From the IMG/VR virus record IMGVR_UViG_3300030108_000151, positions 1,085 to 24,229 of that record: a DNA stretch of 23,145 nt. One strand, written 5' to 3'. Below, piece after piece: positions 15,405 to 21,635 of the stretch. This stretch comes from a virus. Below the pieces are notes generated by a model. The model made no database searches and was not told the origin of the DNA. It saw nothing but the letters and a program-made list of their open reading frames with translations. Both the position numbers and the translations under genes were made by a program. How positions within the stretch are numbered: the first letter of the stretch is position 1; each line of letters starts with the position of its first letter.

Positions 15405-15691
15405 TACAAGCTCCTAATAATATCTGCCATATCTTTATGGCCTTGCCCTTCTAAATCAGCGATCAATGTTGTTCTGTCGCTTTTAATTGCCTCTTTCATG
15501 TAGGCACAAATTGTAACATACACAGAGTGTTTAAACGCTTCCGCTTGATCTGCGATTAATGGATGACAATTACCGCCTACACTTACAATCCTATCTGCTG
15601 CTGTTTTTGCCCAAAACTCTGGGTCATGGCCTTTGTTCTTTGTAGTGACAACCTCAAAATCACCTACAGCTAATTCAATGCTCGTATTCAT
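15404..15691 (-). CDS. Hypothetical 95-residue protein of a marine phage type
   Basis: The protein is short and mostly helical after an N-terminal strand. It contains DFEVVTTKNKGHDPEFWAKT, then RIVSVGGNCHPLIADQAEAF, and a C-terminal helix with KSDRTTLIADLEGQGHKDMADIIRSL. The combination GHxPEFxA...IVSVGxxxxPxIxxQAxAF is one I recall from small genes beside connector genes in marine phages, of unknown function. It is coupled at both ends by TAATG, lying between an adaptor protein and a virion-like protein, so a role in neck assembly is possible. A GTTTAAAC palindrome occurs in the middle (15529-15536). Confidence 0.7.
   Translation of the reverse strand: MNTSIELAVGDFEVVTTKNKGHDPEFWAKTAADRIVSVGGNCHPLIADQAEAFKHSVYVTICAYMKEAIKSDRTTLIADLEGQGHKDMADIIRSL
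15529..15536. repeat. GTTTAAAC palindrome, intragenic copy with full GCGTTTAAACA context
   Basis: This copy lies in the 95-residue protein gene, read as Glu-Ala-Phe-Lys-His-Ser. The minus-strand context AAGCGTTTAAACACT is the closest match to junction copies 3 and 4. Confidence 0.7.
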
Positions 15692-16332
15692 TAAACTGTG
15701 TTCAGTGCTTTCTGCCCTGTCCTGTATGCATCTGTTCGGTTATATCCATCGCCTTCCATCTTCAACTGCCCTAGGGCTGTCTCGAATTGGCTAGTGTAAA
15801 GCTGTATCAAGTCTGGCTCACCCTTCATAAAGATGTATGCCTGCATTAACGATCCATACAACAAAGCGTTATCTGCATTAGTGCCTAACCAGCTAGTGCC
15901 ATCAGAAGCTACTGTTATTGATTCTGGTTCATAGAAATAGTGTAGCTCTGCTGTAAAATTAGCATTAGGAGTAGGGCCGACTATAAACGTGCCCTCATCG
16001 AAAATAGCGTAATACTTAGGAACCGAAGTAGTGGAAGCTACTGGGTATAGCTCACGAATAAAGTTCACATCTTTGAATATAAGAAACTCATATCCTGAGT
16101 TATCTATTGCCAACGAGTACGGAAATAAAAAATCACTAGGAGTCGAGAGGTATTGATTGCCTAACGTAAGGGTGCCAGTGACATTCTTACGAAAGTCTGG
16201 AAGCTGTATCGTTCTTAGTATTAGTTGTTCAGCAGTTCTAACAAAGACAGCAATGTTATTAACAAACGTTGTTTCAGTATTTTCTGTATAGTCTTTTATT
16301 GCTTGCGTAAGCGTTGTGTATGTCCATGCCAT
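15691..16332 (-). CDS. Head-tail adaptor protein, SU10/P22 gp4-like (second copy)
   Basis: This 213-residue protein has the layout of short-tail adaptor proteins: an N-terminal helical part (LTQAIKDYTENTETTFVNNIAVFVRTAEQLIL in pieces), a LPDFRKNVTGTLTLGNQYLSTPSDFL region, strands leading to VPKYYAIFDEGTFIVGPTPN, an aromatic ELHYFYEP, and C-terminal helices (NALLYGSLMQAYIFMKGEP). In P22 and phage SU10 such proteins form a ring below the portal and bind the tail nozzle. A second protein of similar plan lies two genes upstream. The ATG overlaps the previous stop as TAATG. Assignment is by recognition of motif order and context, not by a search. Confidence 0.7.
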   Translation of the reverse strand: MAWTYTTLTQAIKDYTENTETTFVNNIAVFVRTAEQLILRTIQLPDFRKNVTGTLTLGNQYLSTPSDFLFPYSLAIDNSGYEFLIFKDVNFIRELYPVASTTSVPKYYAIFDEGTFIVGPTPNANFTAELHYFYEPESITVASDGTSWLGTNADNALLYGSLMQAYIFMKGEPDLIQLYTSQFETALGQLKMEGDGYNRTDAYRTGQKALNTV

Positions 16333-16676
16333 TACGTTGTCACCACCGTAACTTTGCCTATCTCACCTGTTATATCTAACCCAACAGTTCGAGACCCCAA
16401 CTCTGTAACACCGCCACCAACAGGATCAAATGAACCTAATATACGACTAGCCTCCAACGACGTATCAGGTCTTGGATTTCTAAGTGCCTGTGGATCAGAC
16501 ATTTTCATGCGACCTAGCTCATACTGTGGATTATCTTTATCCAGAACATCAAACCCAACGCGAAAGCCTGTATCCCTGCCATCGCGTATTAGCGGAACTA
16601 AATCTTTTAATGCATATCGGAATCCTGTTACATCACAAAATCCGAAGGCATATTTGCCTCTAGCATAAACACTCAA
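16332..16676 (-). CDS. Structural protein of connector cluster (YARGKYAFG type)
   Basis: The 114-residue product begins SVYARGKYAFGFCDVTGFRY and continues with KDLVPLIRDGRDTGFRVG, then NPQYELGRMKMSDPQALRNPRPDTS. This signature (YARGKYAxGxxDxxGFRY ... HPQ/NPQ ... DPQALRxPRPD) is one I recall from small genes in the structural clusters of many marine tailed phages. It may be a head-completion or neck protein. The start codon is TTG at 16676, overlapping the upstream TGA as TTGA, with GGAGGA eight bases before it; no in-frame ATG exists early enough to replace it. The single Cys replaces a Ser or Asp I expect at that spot. Confidence 0.7.
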   Translation of the reverse strand: MSVYARGKYAFGFCDVTGFRYALKDLVPLIRDGRDTGFRVGFDVLDKDNPQYELGRMKMSDPQALRNPRPDTSLEASRILGSFDPVGGGVTELGSRTVGLDITGEIGKVTVVTT

Positions 16677-17356
16677 TATCTATATCCTCCGGGCACAAAG
16701 AATAAAGACTCTTTACCTCTATCTGCGTCTACTGCTTGTTGCCATTGCTCGTCATACAAGCTCTTTAGCAACGGTATTCGCTCCTGTAATTCTGGCTTCT
16801 TCAAGCTAATGTGATATGCAAGCCCTGCAACTAAGCATGGCAAGAATCTTGATGGCACTTCAGGATTAGCAGCCCCTGTTGCACCAGCATCAGCTATGCG
16901 CTCTATATAATAAAACTCTAAAGAATATGGCTCTGAAGAGTCAGGCACAGGCCATAAGTTAATAGAAGACACCGTTTCTGACTTTTCTAACCAAAACTGC
17001 AATGGCTTCGATTGTGTCAATTTGTTTGTCAGATGCGAATATTGTTTTACGGAAATGCGAGTTAAGTTTTGATCTACCTGCAACGAGGTGCTACCGCTGT
17101 TAGTGCGTATAAACGCCTCTACAATATCTAGTATCTTCGCGTCTAACGAGTAACGCGATGTCCCAGCCGTTAATGACTGAGACCCGCTTTTAATTGTCCA
17201 CAAATTCAATCCACGATTCTGCCACTCCAAAAACATGAGATTCATGCTCCTACGGGCAGTTCGGTAATCATAGCCGGTCTTTAGCTCCGAGCCTGCTCGC
17301 TCGAATGCTTCCTCTACAGCATCACCTAAATCAAGATCGAAAGTGTATGTAGACAT
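16673..17356 (-). CDS. Head-tail adaptor protein, P22 gp4-like (tail accessory factor)
   Basis: This 227-residue protein has the family plan: DAVEEAFERAG near the N-terminus, RRSMNLMFLEWQNRGLNLWTI (in two pieces, residues 35-55), LDIVEAFIRTN strand region, a middle with PLQFWLEKSETVSSINLWPVP, then EFYYIERIADAG, and C-terminal helices (LPCLVAGLAYHISLKKP, IPLLKSLYDEQWQQA). In P22, gp4 joins the portal ring and the gp10 hub after DNA packaging. The ATG at 17356 follows the small Lys-rich gene by six bases, and its own ribosome site is weak. Note the order of two adaptor-like genes with one small gene between them. Function rests on motif order and neighbours. Confidence 0.75.
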   Translation of the reverse strand: MSTYTFDLDLGDAVEEAFERAGSELKTGYDYRTARRSMNLMFLEWQNRGLNLWTIKSGSQSLTAGTSRYSLDAKILDIVEAFIRTNSGSTSLQVDQNLTRISVKQYSHLTNKLTQSKPLQFWLEKSETVSSINLWPVPDSSEPYSLEFYYIERIADAGATGAANPEVPSRFLPCLVAGLAYHISLKKPELQERIPLLKSLYDEQWQQAVDADRGKESLFFVPGGYRY

Positions 17357-17362
17357 CTATAC

Positions 17363-17590
17363 TTATGTCTTCTTAACCATCTTGCCCCGATTCATGGGCA
17401 TGGGCTTCTTCTTAGATCCACCGCGCATTCCGGGTGGGCGCTTCTTCATTACACCAGCTTTCTTAGCTGTGCCGCCCTTCATTCCGGGTGGGCGCTTCTT
17501 CATTACACCAGACTTTTTCATGGTGCCGCCCATAGCTTTAGTCGGTGCCTTTTTCTTCACTCCGGCTTTTTTCATCGTCTTTTTACGCAT
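17363..17590 (-). CDS. Lys-rich repeat protein, 75 residues with no acidic residues
   Basis: The product is extremely basic: I count 23 Lys and 5 Arg and no Asp or Glu. Residues 6-23, 24-41 and 42-59 are three 18-residue repeats with the pattern MKKxGVMKKRPPGMKGGT, followed by a basic tail. The composition resembles histone H1-like or other DNA-condensing tails, so an internal capsid protein or a nucleic-acid binding role is plausible; an RNA-binding or assembly role cannot be excluded. The ATG overlaps the upstream stop by eight bases and has GAGGGA in front, a clear ribosome site. The repeats and high Met content make an ordinary globular fold unlikely. Confidence 0.75.
   Translation of the reverse strand: MRKKTMKKAGVKKKAPTKAMGGTMKKSGVMKKRPPGMKGGTAKKAGVMKKRPPGMRGGSKKKPMPMNRGKMVKKT
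17414..17575 (-). repeat. Three 54-bp tandem repeats in Lys-rich gene
   Basis: The three units encode 18 residues each. Two of them share an identical 32-base block (17426-17457 and 17480-17511), so one duplication is fairly recent; the third is more diverged. Confidence 0.85.
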
Positions 17591-18173
17591 GTGATCCCTC
17601 TAGTAGCTGGTTATAGAATGATTCTCTAAGTTGAAATACATGTGGCGGTTCATCATCTCCAAAAACAAACGAGTAATAATCTGTATTCTTTAACTTATGT
17701 ACTGCGTTTTGTAAGTCCTTGAGCCGCTGTATGTATAACATTGCATATGAAATATCATTGAGTTCTTCAAATACTTCCGACTCAATAGCTTCATTAGCAT
17801 CGTCATCAGGGTGAGATCCCATAATCCAAAGGTCTCTATCCCCAAAAACACCATTACTTATCGCGTAATTTAAAGACTCTACGCGATCATGAAATGTAGC
17901 CGCATCCCCCTCATAATCTAAGTCAACTACAATGTGGATGCGGTAGTTATCGTCGTACCTTTCCAGTGATTTAAACACATCTATAAATGACTTAGTGCGT
18001 TTAAACGTCATTAAGACTTGATGAGCCTCCCACGTTTTTTTGGCATATGGGCAAGCAGACATTCCACCAAGATCTTCTTTTGGTAACTCAAGCGTTTGCT
18101 TAGACCACTCTCTTACCTCTTCTCGAATGGACTCTTCTAAGTCAAATCTGCTATGGCTTTCTGGCTGCGCCAT
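17583..18173 (-). CDS. Hypothetical 196-residue protein with CPYAKK motif
   Basis: The start is the ATG at 18173. An upstream TTG at 18224 would extend it by 17 residues but would overlap the previous gene by 74 bases. GAGG lies only two bases before the ATG, so the ribosome site is short-spaced. The protein has a helical N-terminus, a GGMSACPYAKKTW motif (Cys41), a strand-rich core with RIHIVVDLDYEGDAATFHDRVESL, WIMGSHPDDDANEAIES, and a C-terminal helical part ending in FYNQLLEG. I do not recognise the family. The isolated Cys-Pro-Tyr-Ala motif beside an acidic DDD loop could be a metal or redox site, but this is speculation. A GTTTAAAC palindrome lies inside the gene (17999-18006). Confidence 0.7.
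   Translation of the reverse strand: MAQPESHSRFDLEESIREEVREWSKQTLELPKEDLGGMSACPYAKKTWEAHQVLMTFKRTKSFIDVFKSLERYDDNYRIHIVVDLDYEGDAATFHDRVESLNYAISNGVFGDRDLWIMGSHPDDDANEAIESEVFEELNDISYAMLYIQRLKDLQNAVHKLKNTDYYSFVFGDDEPPHVFQLRESFYNQLLEGSHA
17999..18006. repeat. GTTTAAAC palindrome, intragenic copy
   Basis: This copy lies in the CPYAKK protein gene, read as Met-Thr-Phe-Lys-Arg. Both flanks give CGTTTAAACG, a perfect 10-bp palindrome. Confidence 0.7.
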
Positions 18174-18783
18174 ATCCTCGACGTTCCATTTTTCTTTTCT
18201 TAGCCTTACTTTTTTCGCTTGCAATTTTGACCAATCCGCCTTCTCTTATTCCTGTCGGCCCTCGCATTCCCATGCCTTCCATGACTGCACGTTGGGCTAG
18301 TCGCGCTCCACCTCGTCTTCCACGATTACCACCAAACATGCCACCAAGTCTTCTATCACCGAACATTCCCGGTCTCGATCTTCGACGCGGATTTCTCTGA
18401 GCAGTATCCTGCTGCTGAAATTGCTGACGCATCGGATCTGCGGCTTCGGCAACACGCATACCTATCATGGGTAGTTCTGCCGCTGGCATAGCCGACTGGC
18501 GTTGACGACGCCCAGAAGAGCGTCTTCCACGACGACCTGTAGTACGCTGATCCATGAACCCCGCGACATCTTCTGCTCCAGCATTTTTTTTGTTTCGCCT
18601 TTCGCTCCTTATCATTGCTGCTTCACTTCTGGGTGCAGGGCCAAATAAACCTGCCCTTCGCTCTCGTTTTTCAATGCGAGGAGTTTCCGGCATACCACCG
18701 CGCTGCATCTTCCCAACACCATCTGCTGCATAAAAAGGAACTTTTTTTCCGTCCTTTTCCACCATTCTTAACTTTTCTGTCAT
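18151..18783 (-). CDS. Arg/Gly-rich basic protein
   Basis: This 210-residue protein has a short N-terminal start (MTEKLRMVEKDGKKVPFYAA) and then a long Arg-, Gly-, Gln- and Met-rich region with clusters such as GRRGRRSSGRRQRQ, RNPRRRSRPGMFGDRR and GGNRGRRGG. The C-terminus is again Lys/Arg-rich (KSKAKKRKMERRGYGAARKP). The composition resembles RGG-type nucleic-acid binding segments. It may bind packaged DNA or RNA, or act in capsid assembly. It includes a GGLVKIASE segment reminiscent of the GGLxxR motifs of the ejection proteins. The ATG overlaps the upstream TGA as ATGA, indicating coupling. No known family is recognised. Confidence 0.7.
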   Translation of the reverse strand: MTEKLRMVEKDGKKVPFYAADGVGKMQRGGMPETPRIEKRERRAGLFGPAPRSEAAMIRSERRNKKNAGAEDVAGFMDQRTTGRRGRRSSGRRQRQSAMPAAELPMIGMRVAEAADPMRQQFQQQDTAQRNPRRRSRPGMFGDRRLGGMFGGNRGRRGGARLAQRAVMEGMGMRGPTGIREGGLVKIASEKSKAKKRKMERRGYGAARKP

Positions 18784-19028
18784 CCGACTACCCTTATTTC
18801 TTTATACAAGCCTTTCGCTATTGCCTTGAGTGCATCAATCGGCGTATTTAAGAACTGCTCTAAGGACATTTTATGTGCCAATGGGATACGAGATATAGTT
18901 TCAAAAACTACTTCATCTTGACGATCATTAAGGCTAATAGACACTTGTACAGGCTCTACCGGGTCTGAAAAAAAATGAAAGCAATCTATTATTTTGCTAT
19001 CGAATTGAGACCTAATAGAACTATCCAT
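18780..19028 (-). CDS. Hypothetical 82-residue protein
   Basis: I take the ATG at 19028, which overlaps the stop of the upstream gene; the frame also extends five codons up to a GTG at 19043. Neither start has a strong ribosome site. The protein has a mixed fold: DSKIIDCFHFFSDPVEPVQVSISLND (in pieces), VVFETISRIPLAHKM, and a C-terminal helix LEQFLNTPIDALKAIAKGLY. No motif is recognised. The tight coupling to both neighbours supports a real gene, possibly an assembly factor for the virion proteins around it. Confidence 0.6.
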   Translation of the reverse strand: MDSSIRSQFDSKIIDCFHFFSDPVEPVQVSISLNDRQDEVVFETISRIPLAHKMSLEQFLNTPIDALKAIAKGLYKEIRVVG

Positions 19029-19428
19029 AGTGCTTAATAACACTCATGCAAACATTATAAACATCGCCACTCGAATGCCCTACTGTTGTAAACATGATGT
19101 CTCCCGTAATGCCGCTTCCAGCATTATTGGGTATTCCATTAAATTCACTGAAGTCTAATGTCTCAGCATAGTCAGCATTAAGCTGCCACGCCAATACATC
19201 TGTACTTGCATCAAAAAAGATCTTTACACCCATCCCTATCGTTGTGTACCAAATCTTTTCGATTGTGACTTTTGAACATGAAGCACCCGAAACAGGATCT
19301 GCCGTAAGAGCAGACACATCTATTTTCTTAACAGCAGCTTCTCCAGAACCATCGCTAACATTCGTAAAGCGAAAGATTGCCTTCCTAGCACCATCTTGAA
19401 TTGTTTGTGTAGCTACAGCGTCAGCCAT
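19021..19428 (-). CDS. Probable virion structural protein
   Basis: The 135-residue product is beta-rich: ARKAIFRFTNVSDGSGEAAVKKI (in pieces), a Cys-containing CSKVTIEKIWYTTIGMGVKIFF segment (in pieces), VLAWQLNADYAETLDFSEF, and a C-terminal DIMFTTVGHSSGDVYNVCMSVIKHYG. The TIGMGVKI and LAWxL motifs are typical of small structural proteins I have seen next to capsid genes in marine phages. It may be a decoration or tail-adaptor subunit. The ATG at 19428 is preceded by AGGAGG, the strongest ribosome site of the window, which suggests high expression. It follows another virion-like gene by twelve bases. Confidence 0.7.
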   Translation of the reverse strand: MADAVATQTIQDGARKAIFRFTNVSDGSGEAAVKKIDVSALTADPVSGASCSKVTIEKIWYTTIGMGVKIFFDASTDVLAWQLNADYAETLDFSEFNGIPNNAGSGITGDIMFTTVGHSSGDVYNVCMSVIKHYG

Positions 19429-19440
19429 GATTGCCTCCTG

Positions 19441-19968
19441 TTATTGGTCAGCAAATGCAGGCGCAGTGGTACTCGTAACGTTTCCGAAGATTTGATAGTT
19501 AGTTGTATCTAATCCTAGGATTGTTATATCAAAACCAGCAGGCACATTAAGTTGGATGCTGCTATTAGAATTGCCATCCGAAAATACGCTGCTTACTTCG
19601 TTGCCATCCGTGTCTAGGAAGGTCACGCCGCCAATATAAAAATTACTATTACCGGGAGTGATGATTAGCGCATCAGTCGCATCTGCTGCCCCACCCGCAT
19701 AAACAAAGCGATAAAAAATACCGGCTGTTGGTGCTGGCAAAACATAAGTGCTGTCTTGGCTGTTGTCGCCTACTAAATTAATACGGCCTGCGTTATCCGC
19801 AGCAGTAAGATTGGTAGAGGCAGCGTCTGCAAGCGAAACAGGAGTGATCTGCATTCCTGATCCATCAAGCGTAAAAGAGGTGGTGAATGCGCCTGTGCTG
19901 CTGTTTTTAGAGACAACAGTAAAACCATTCTCTGAACGGACGGGGCCGTTAAAGGTAGTATTCGCCAT
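19441..19968 (-). CDS. Probable virion structural (decoration or fibre) protein
   Basis: The product has 175 residues and is Ser/Thr/Asn/Gly-rich and beta-rich: NTTFNGPVRSENGFTVVSK at the start, TLDGSGMQITPVSLADAAST, STYVLPAPTAGIFYRFVYAG, IIPG-type turn with NSNFYIGGVTFLD, and a final FDITILGLDTTNYQIFGNV. The N-terminal FNGPVRSxNGF signature is one I associate with structural proteins near the capsid gene in marine phages. It is the first gene after the terminator, with AGGAGA before its ATG. A capsid-surface or fibre role is inferred; no enzyme features are visible. Confidence 0.7.
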   Translation of the reverse strand: MANTTFNGPVRSENGFTVVSKNSSTGAFTTSFTLDGSGMQITPVSLADAASTNLTAADNAGRINLVGDNSQDSTYVLPAPTAGIFYRFVYAGGAADATDALIITPGNSNFYIGGVTFLDTDGNEVSSVFSDGNSNSSIQLNVPAGFDITILGLDTTNYQIFGNVTSTTAPAFADQ

Positions 19969-19998
19969 GAGTATCTCCTGTCGTGGCTAGTGTCAGAT

Positions 19999-20014
19999 TG
20001 TTCCATGTGGAACA
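19999..20014. promoter_or_regulatory. parS-like 16-bp inverted repeat
   Basis: The minus strand reads TGTTCCACATGGAACA, seven paired bases either side of a two-base centre. It matches the classical bacterial parS consensus TGTTTCACGTGAAACA at 13 of 16 positions. Direct repeats TGTCAG (plus strand, 19991-19996 and 20018-20023) flank it. It could bind a dimeric protein, or form a 6-bp RNA hairpin in the leader of the next gene. Confidence 0.5.
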
Positions 20015-20027
20015 TTCTGTCAGGGAT

Positions 20028-20066
20028 AAAAAAAAGGACTACCCAAGTATAACCTGAGTAGTCCTT
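20028..20066 (-). terminator. Rho-independent terminator after the major capsid gene
   Basis: On the minus strand AAGGACTAC (20066-20058) pairs perfectly with GTAGTCCTT (20042-20034) around a 15-base loop, and eight consecutive T follow (20035-20028, the first two being part of the stem). It lies eight bases downstream of the capsid stop codon. Ending the transcript here would give the capsid gene a higher mRNA level than the genes beyond. Confidence 0.85.
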
Positions 20067-20070
20067 AAAC
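20063..20070 (-). repeat. Degenerate copy of the GTTTAAAC motif, fused to terminator
   Basis: The minus strand reads TAGAGCGTTTAAGGAC: the same 12-mer TAGAGCGTTTAA as at 10268-10257, starting with the capsid stop codon, then diverging (GG in place of AC) into the terminator stem. Confidence 0.6.
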
Positions 20071-20073
20071 GCT

Positions 20074-21012
20074 CTAACTAGAGCCGGGAGATCCGAAGAT
20101 TCCCAATGGGTCTGATACGCCGAACGAGTAACGCTCACGCGCTTTATAGCGCACGTTACCTGTATCGAAGTCTCCATCCATAGAGTTTTCTAACGCCGCA
20201 CGTTCAAAGTGCTTCATGCCATTAGGCACATCAGTAATCAAGAACCACGCATTAGTATCCGTGAGATAGTGATTTACTGAGTAACCCTCTGGAATGCTGC
20301 CATTGGTGTAGATAGCGTTGATGTCATTATCGGCTGTTCCAACACGGCCTTCTGTTTGCAGAATCCTTGTTGCTACAAACATCAAAGCGGGTGGAACAAT
20401 TAGCTTGCGAGGTCGAGCAGCGATCAAAAGACCACGCTCATCTACCCAGCCAGCAATCTGGATAATTGACGCTTCCAAAGACGTTTCATTCAGATCCGCA
20501 CCTGTAACCGGACGATTGCCATTTTTAGTGCCGCCAACCGTTGGGTGTCCATCACCTCCGGTTACGCCATCACCTGATGCGGTAAATAGGTTTACACCAT
20601 CGCCGCTTTGGAAGGCGTTAGTGAATCCATTATTTAGTGGAGAAGCAGATTTGACTTGCTTGGTATACGCCATAGCGCGAGCAAGCGCTTTCGTATATCT
20701 AGCAGAAAGAGAATCATAGAGATTGTCTTCCATGGCTTCCTCGGTTATAGCAAAACCCATTGCCACTGTCTCGTGATTATATCGAGCAGTGAATGACTCT
20801 TGTGCAGAGTCAAAGGTTATCGCCTCACCTTCACCCTTAGTGGGTGCGGCAGCAAAGCCACTTAGCTTCACCTCTTCTTCAAATGAACGATCACTCGCCT
20901 CTGTTTCATAGATTTGAGTGTGTTCATCTTCGTACTTTGCATACTCCAAACCGAACAGAGCGTTAAGCCCCGGCAGGAGTTCTTTCAGCATTTGCGCTCT
21001 TGAAATTGCCAT
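20074..21012 (-). CDS. Major capsid protein (HK97-fold type)
   Basis: This 312-residue protein is recognised by features of marine podovirus and Mu gpT-like major head proteins: LKELLPGLNALFGLEYAKY at the N-terminus, SDRSFEEEVKLSGFAAAPTK, ITFDSAQESFTARYNHETVA, EEAMEDNLYDSLSARYTKAL, and a C-terminal VNHYLTDTNAWFLITDVPNG with YSFGVSDPLGIFG at the end. The hexamer/pentamer shell of HK97-fold proteins is expected, without a visible delta domain, which agrees with a separate scaffold-like protein upstream. The ATG at 21012 has AGGGG about ten bases before it. A strong terminator directly follows. This is the most secure structural assignment in the window. Confidence 0.88.
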   Translation of the reverse strand: MAISRAQMLKELLPGLNALFGLEYAKYEDEHTQIYETEASDRSFEEEVKLSGFAAAPTKGEGEAITFDSAQESFTARYNHETVAMGFAITEEAMEDNLYDSLSARYTKALARAMAYTKQVKSASPLNNGFTNAFQSGDGVNLFTASGDGVTGGDGHPTVGGTKNGNRPVTGADLNETSLEASIIQIAGWVDERGLLIAARPRKLIVPPALMFVATRILQTEGRVGTADNDINAIYTNGSIPEGYSVNHYLTDTNAWFLITDVPNGMKHFERAALENSMDGDFDTGNVRYKARERYSFGVSDPLGIFGSPGSS

Positions 21013-21025
21013 TGCCTAGTTACCC

Positions 21026-21604
21026 CTATACGCCAGTAGTGTTTCGGTAGGCATGACCAACATTAAAAATAAACAGCGCATCAGTGAATGCATCGCCAAT
21101 AGTGCTGCTTGGGCCATCGTAAAAATCATAGATTCTTAGTGGCAAAGTGTTGGTTGTTGCCGTGGAGTCAGCATCAACAGCGTTCTTGCTGTTACCGATA
21201 CTTGTAGTACCTGCTGTTTGGATAACATCGAAGTTAGATCCAAGAGCAGTCTGCGCGATAGCACCATCAGCCTGCATTAGAAAAACCACATCAGGGTCAG
21301 TCAACACATAAGCCATAATGTCATCAGCAGCGGTAGACGCTGGGTAATATTGATTGAACGTTAGCTGACCGGTAGTGGGATCGGTGTATTTCACACCCAT
21401 GAAAATACCGATAGTTGTCAGTGATGACGTTCCCGTGTCCTTTTCAATGGTGCCAGCCGAAACCATCTTTACAAAGTCGCCGTTAAATATTGCAGTCGCA
21501 TAACCGCTGGCGATCTTTAGATGCTGGACTTTACCATTAAAAGAACCGCTAGCACTCGTCGTGCTTACAGGTCTTGCTCCAAATGGAGCGGCTGTAGTAG
21601 CCAT
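21026..21604 (-). CDS. Probable capsid decoration/stabilisation protein
   Basis: The 192-residue product is Thr/Ser/Ala-rich and beta-rich (FNGKVQHLKIASGYATAIF, FVKMVSAGTIEKDTGTSS, GIFMGVKYTDPTTGQLTF, IMAYVLTDPDVVFLMQADG, and FTDALFIFNVGHAYRNTTGV at the end). It lies directly upstream of the major capsid gene, where many phages encode a decoration or cement protein, so that role is likely. GIFMGVKYTDP and VLTDPDVVFxxQ are signatures I have seen in marine phages. The ATG at 21604 is preceded by AAGGAA at good spacing. Only twelve bases separate it from the capsid start, so both are probably expressed at similar levels. Confidence 0.7.
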   Translation of the reverse strand: MATTAAPFGARPVSTTSASGSFNGKVQHLKIASGYATAIFNGDFVKMVSAGTIEKDTGTSSLTTIGIFMGVKYTDPTTGQLTFNQYYPASTAADDIMAYVLTDPDVVFLMQADGAIAQTALGSNFDVIQTAGTTSIGNSKNAVDADSTATTNTLPLRIYDFYDGPSSTIGDAFTDALFIFNVGHAYRNTTGV

Positions 21605-21635
21605 AATGATTTCCTTAACAAATCAAAAGTTAATT

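Noticed and set aside
19021-19043. GTG at 19043 as the start of the 82-residue protein
   Set aside because: No ribosome site precedes it and the ATG at 19028 overlaps the upstream stop in the coupled manner seen elsewhere; the longer form is not excluded.
19969-20027. Sigma70-type promoter in the gap after the terminator
   Set aside because: CTGACA could pass for a -35 box, but no acceptable -10 box lies at the right spacing, so I do not list a promoter.
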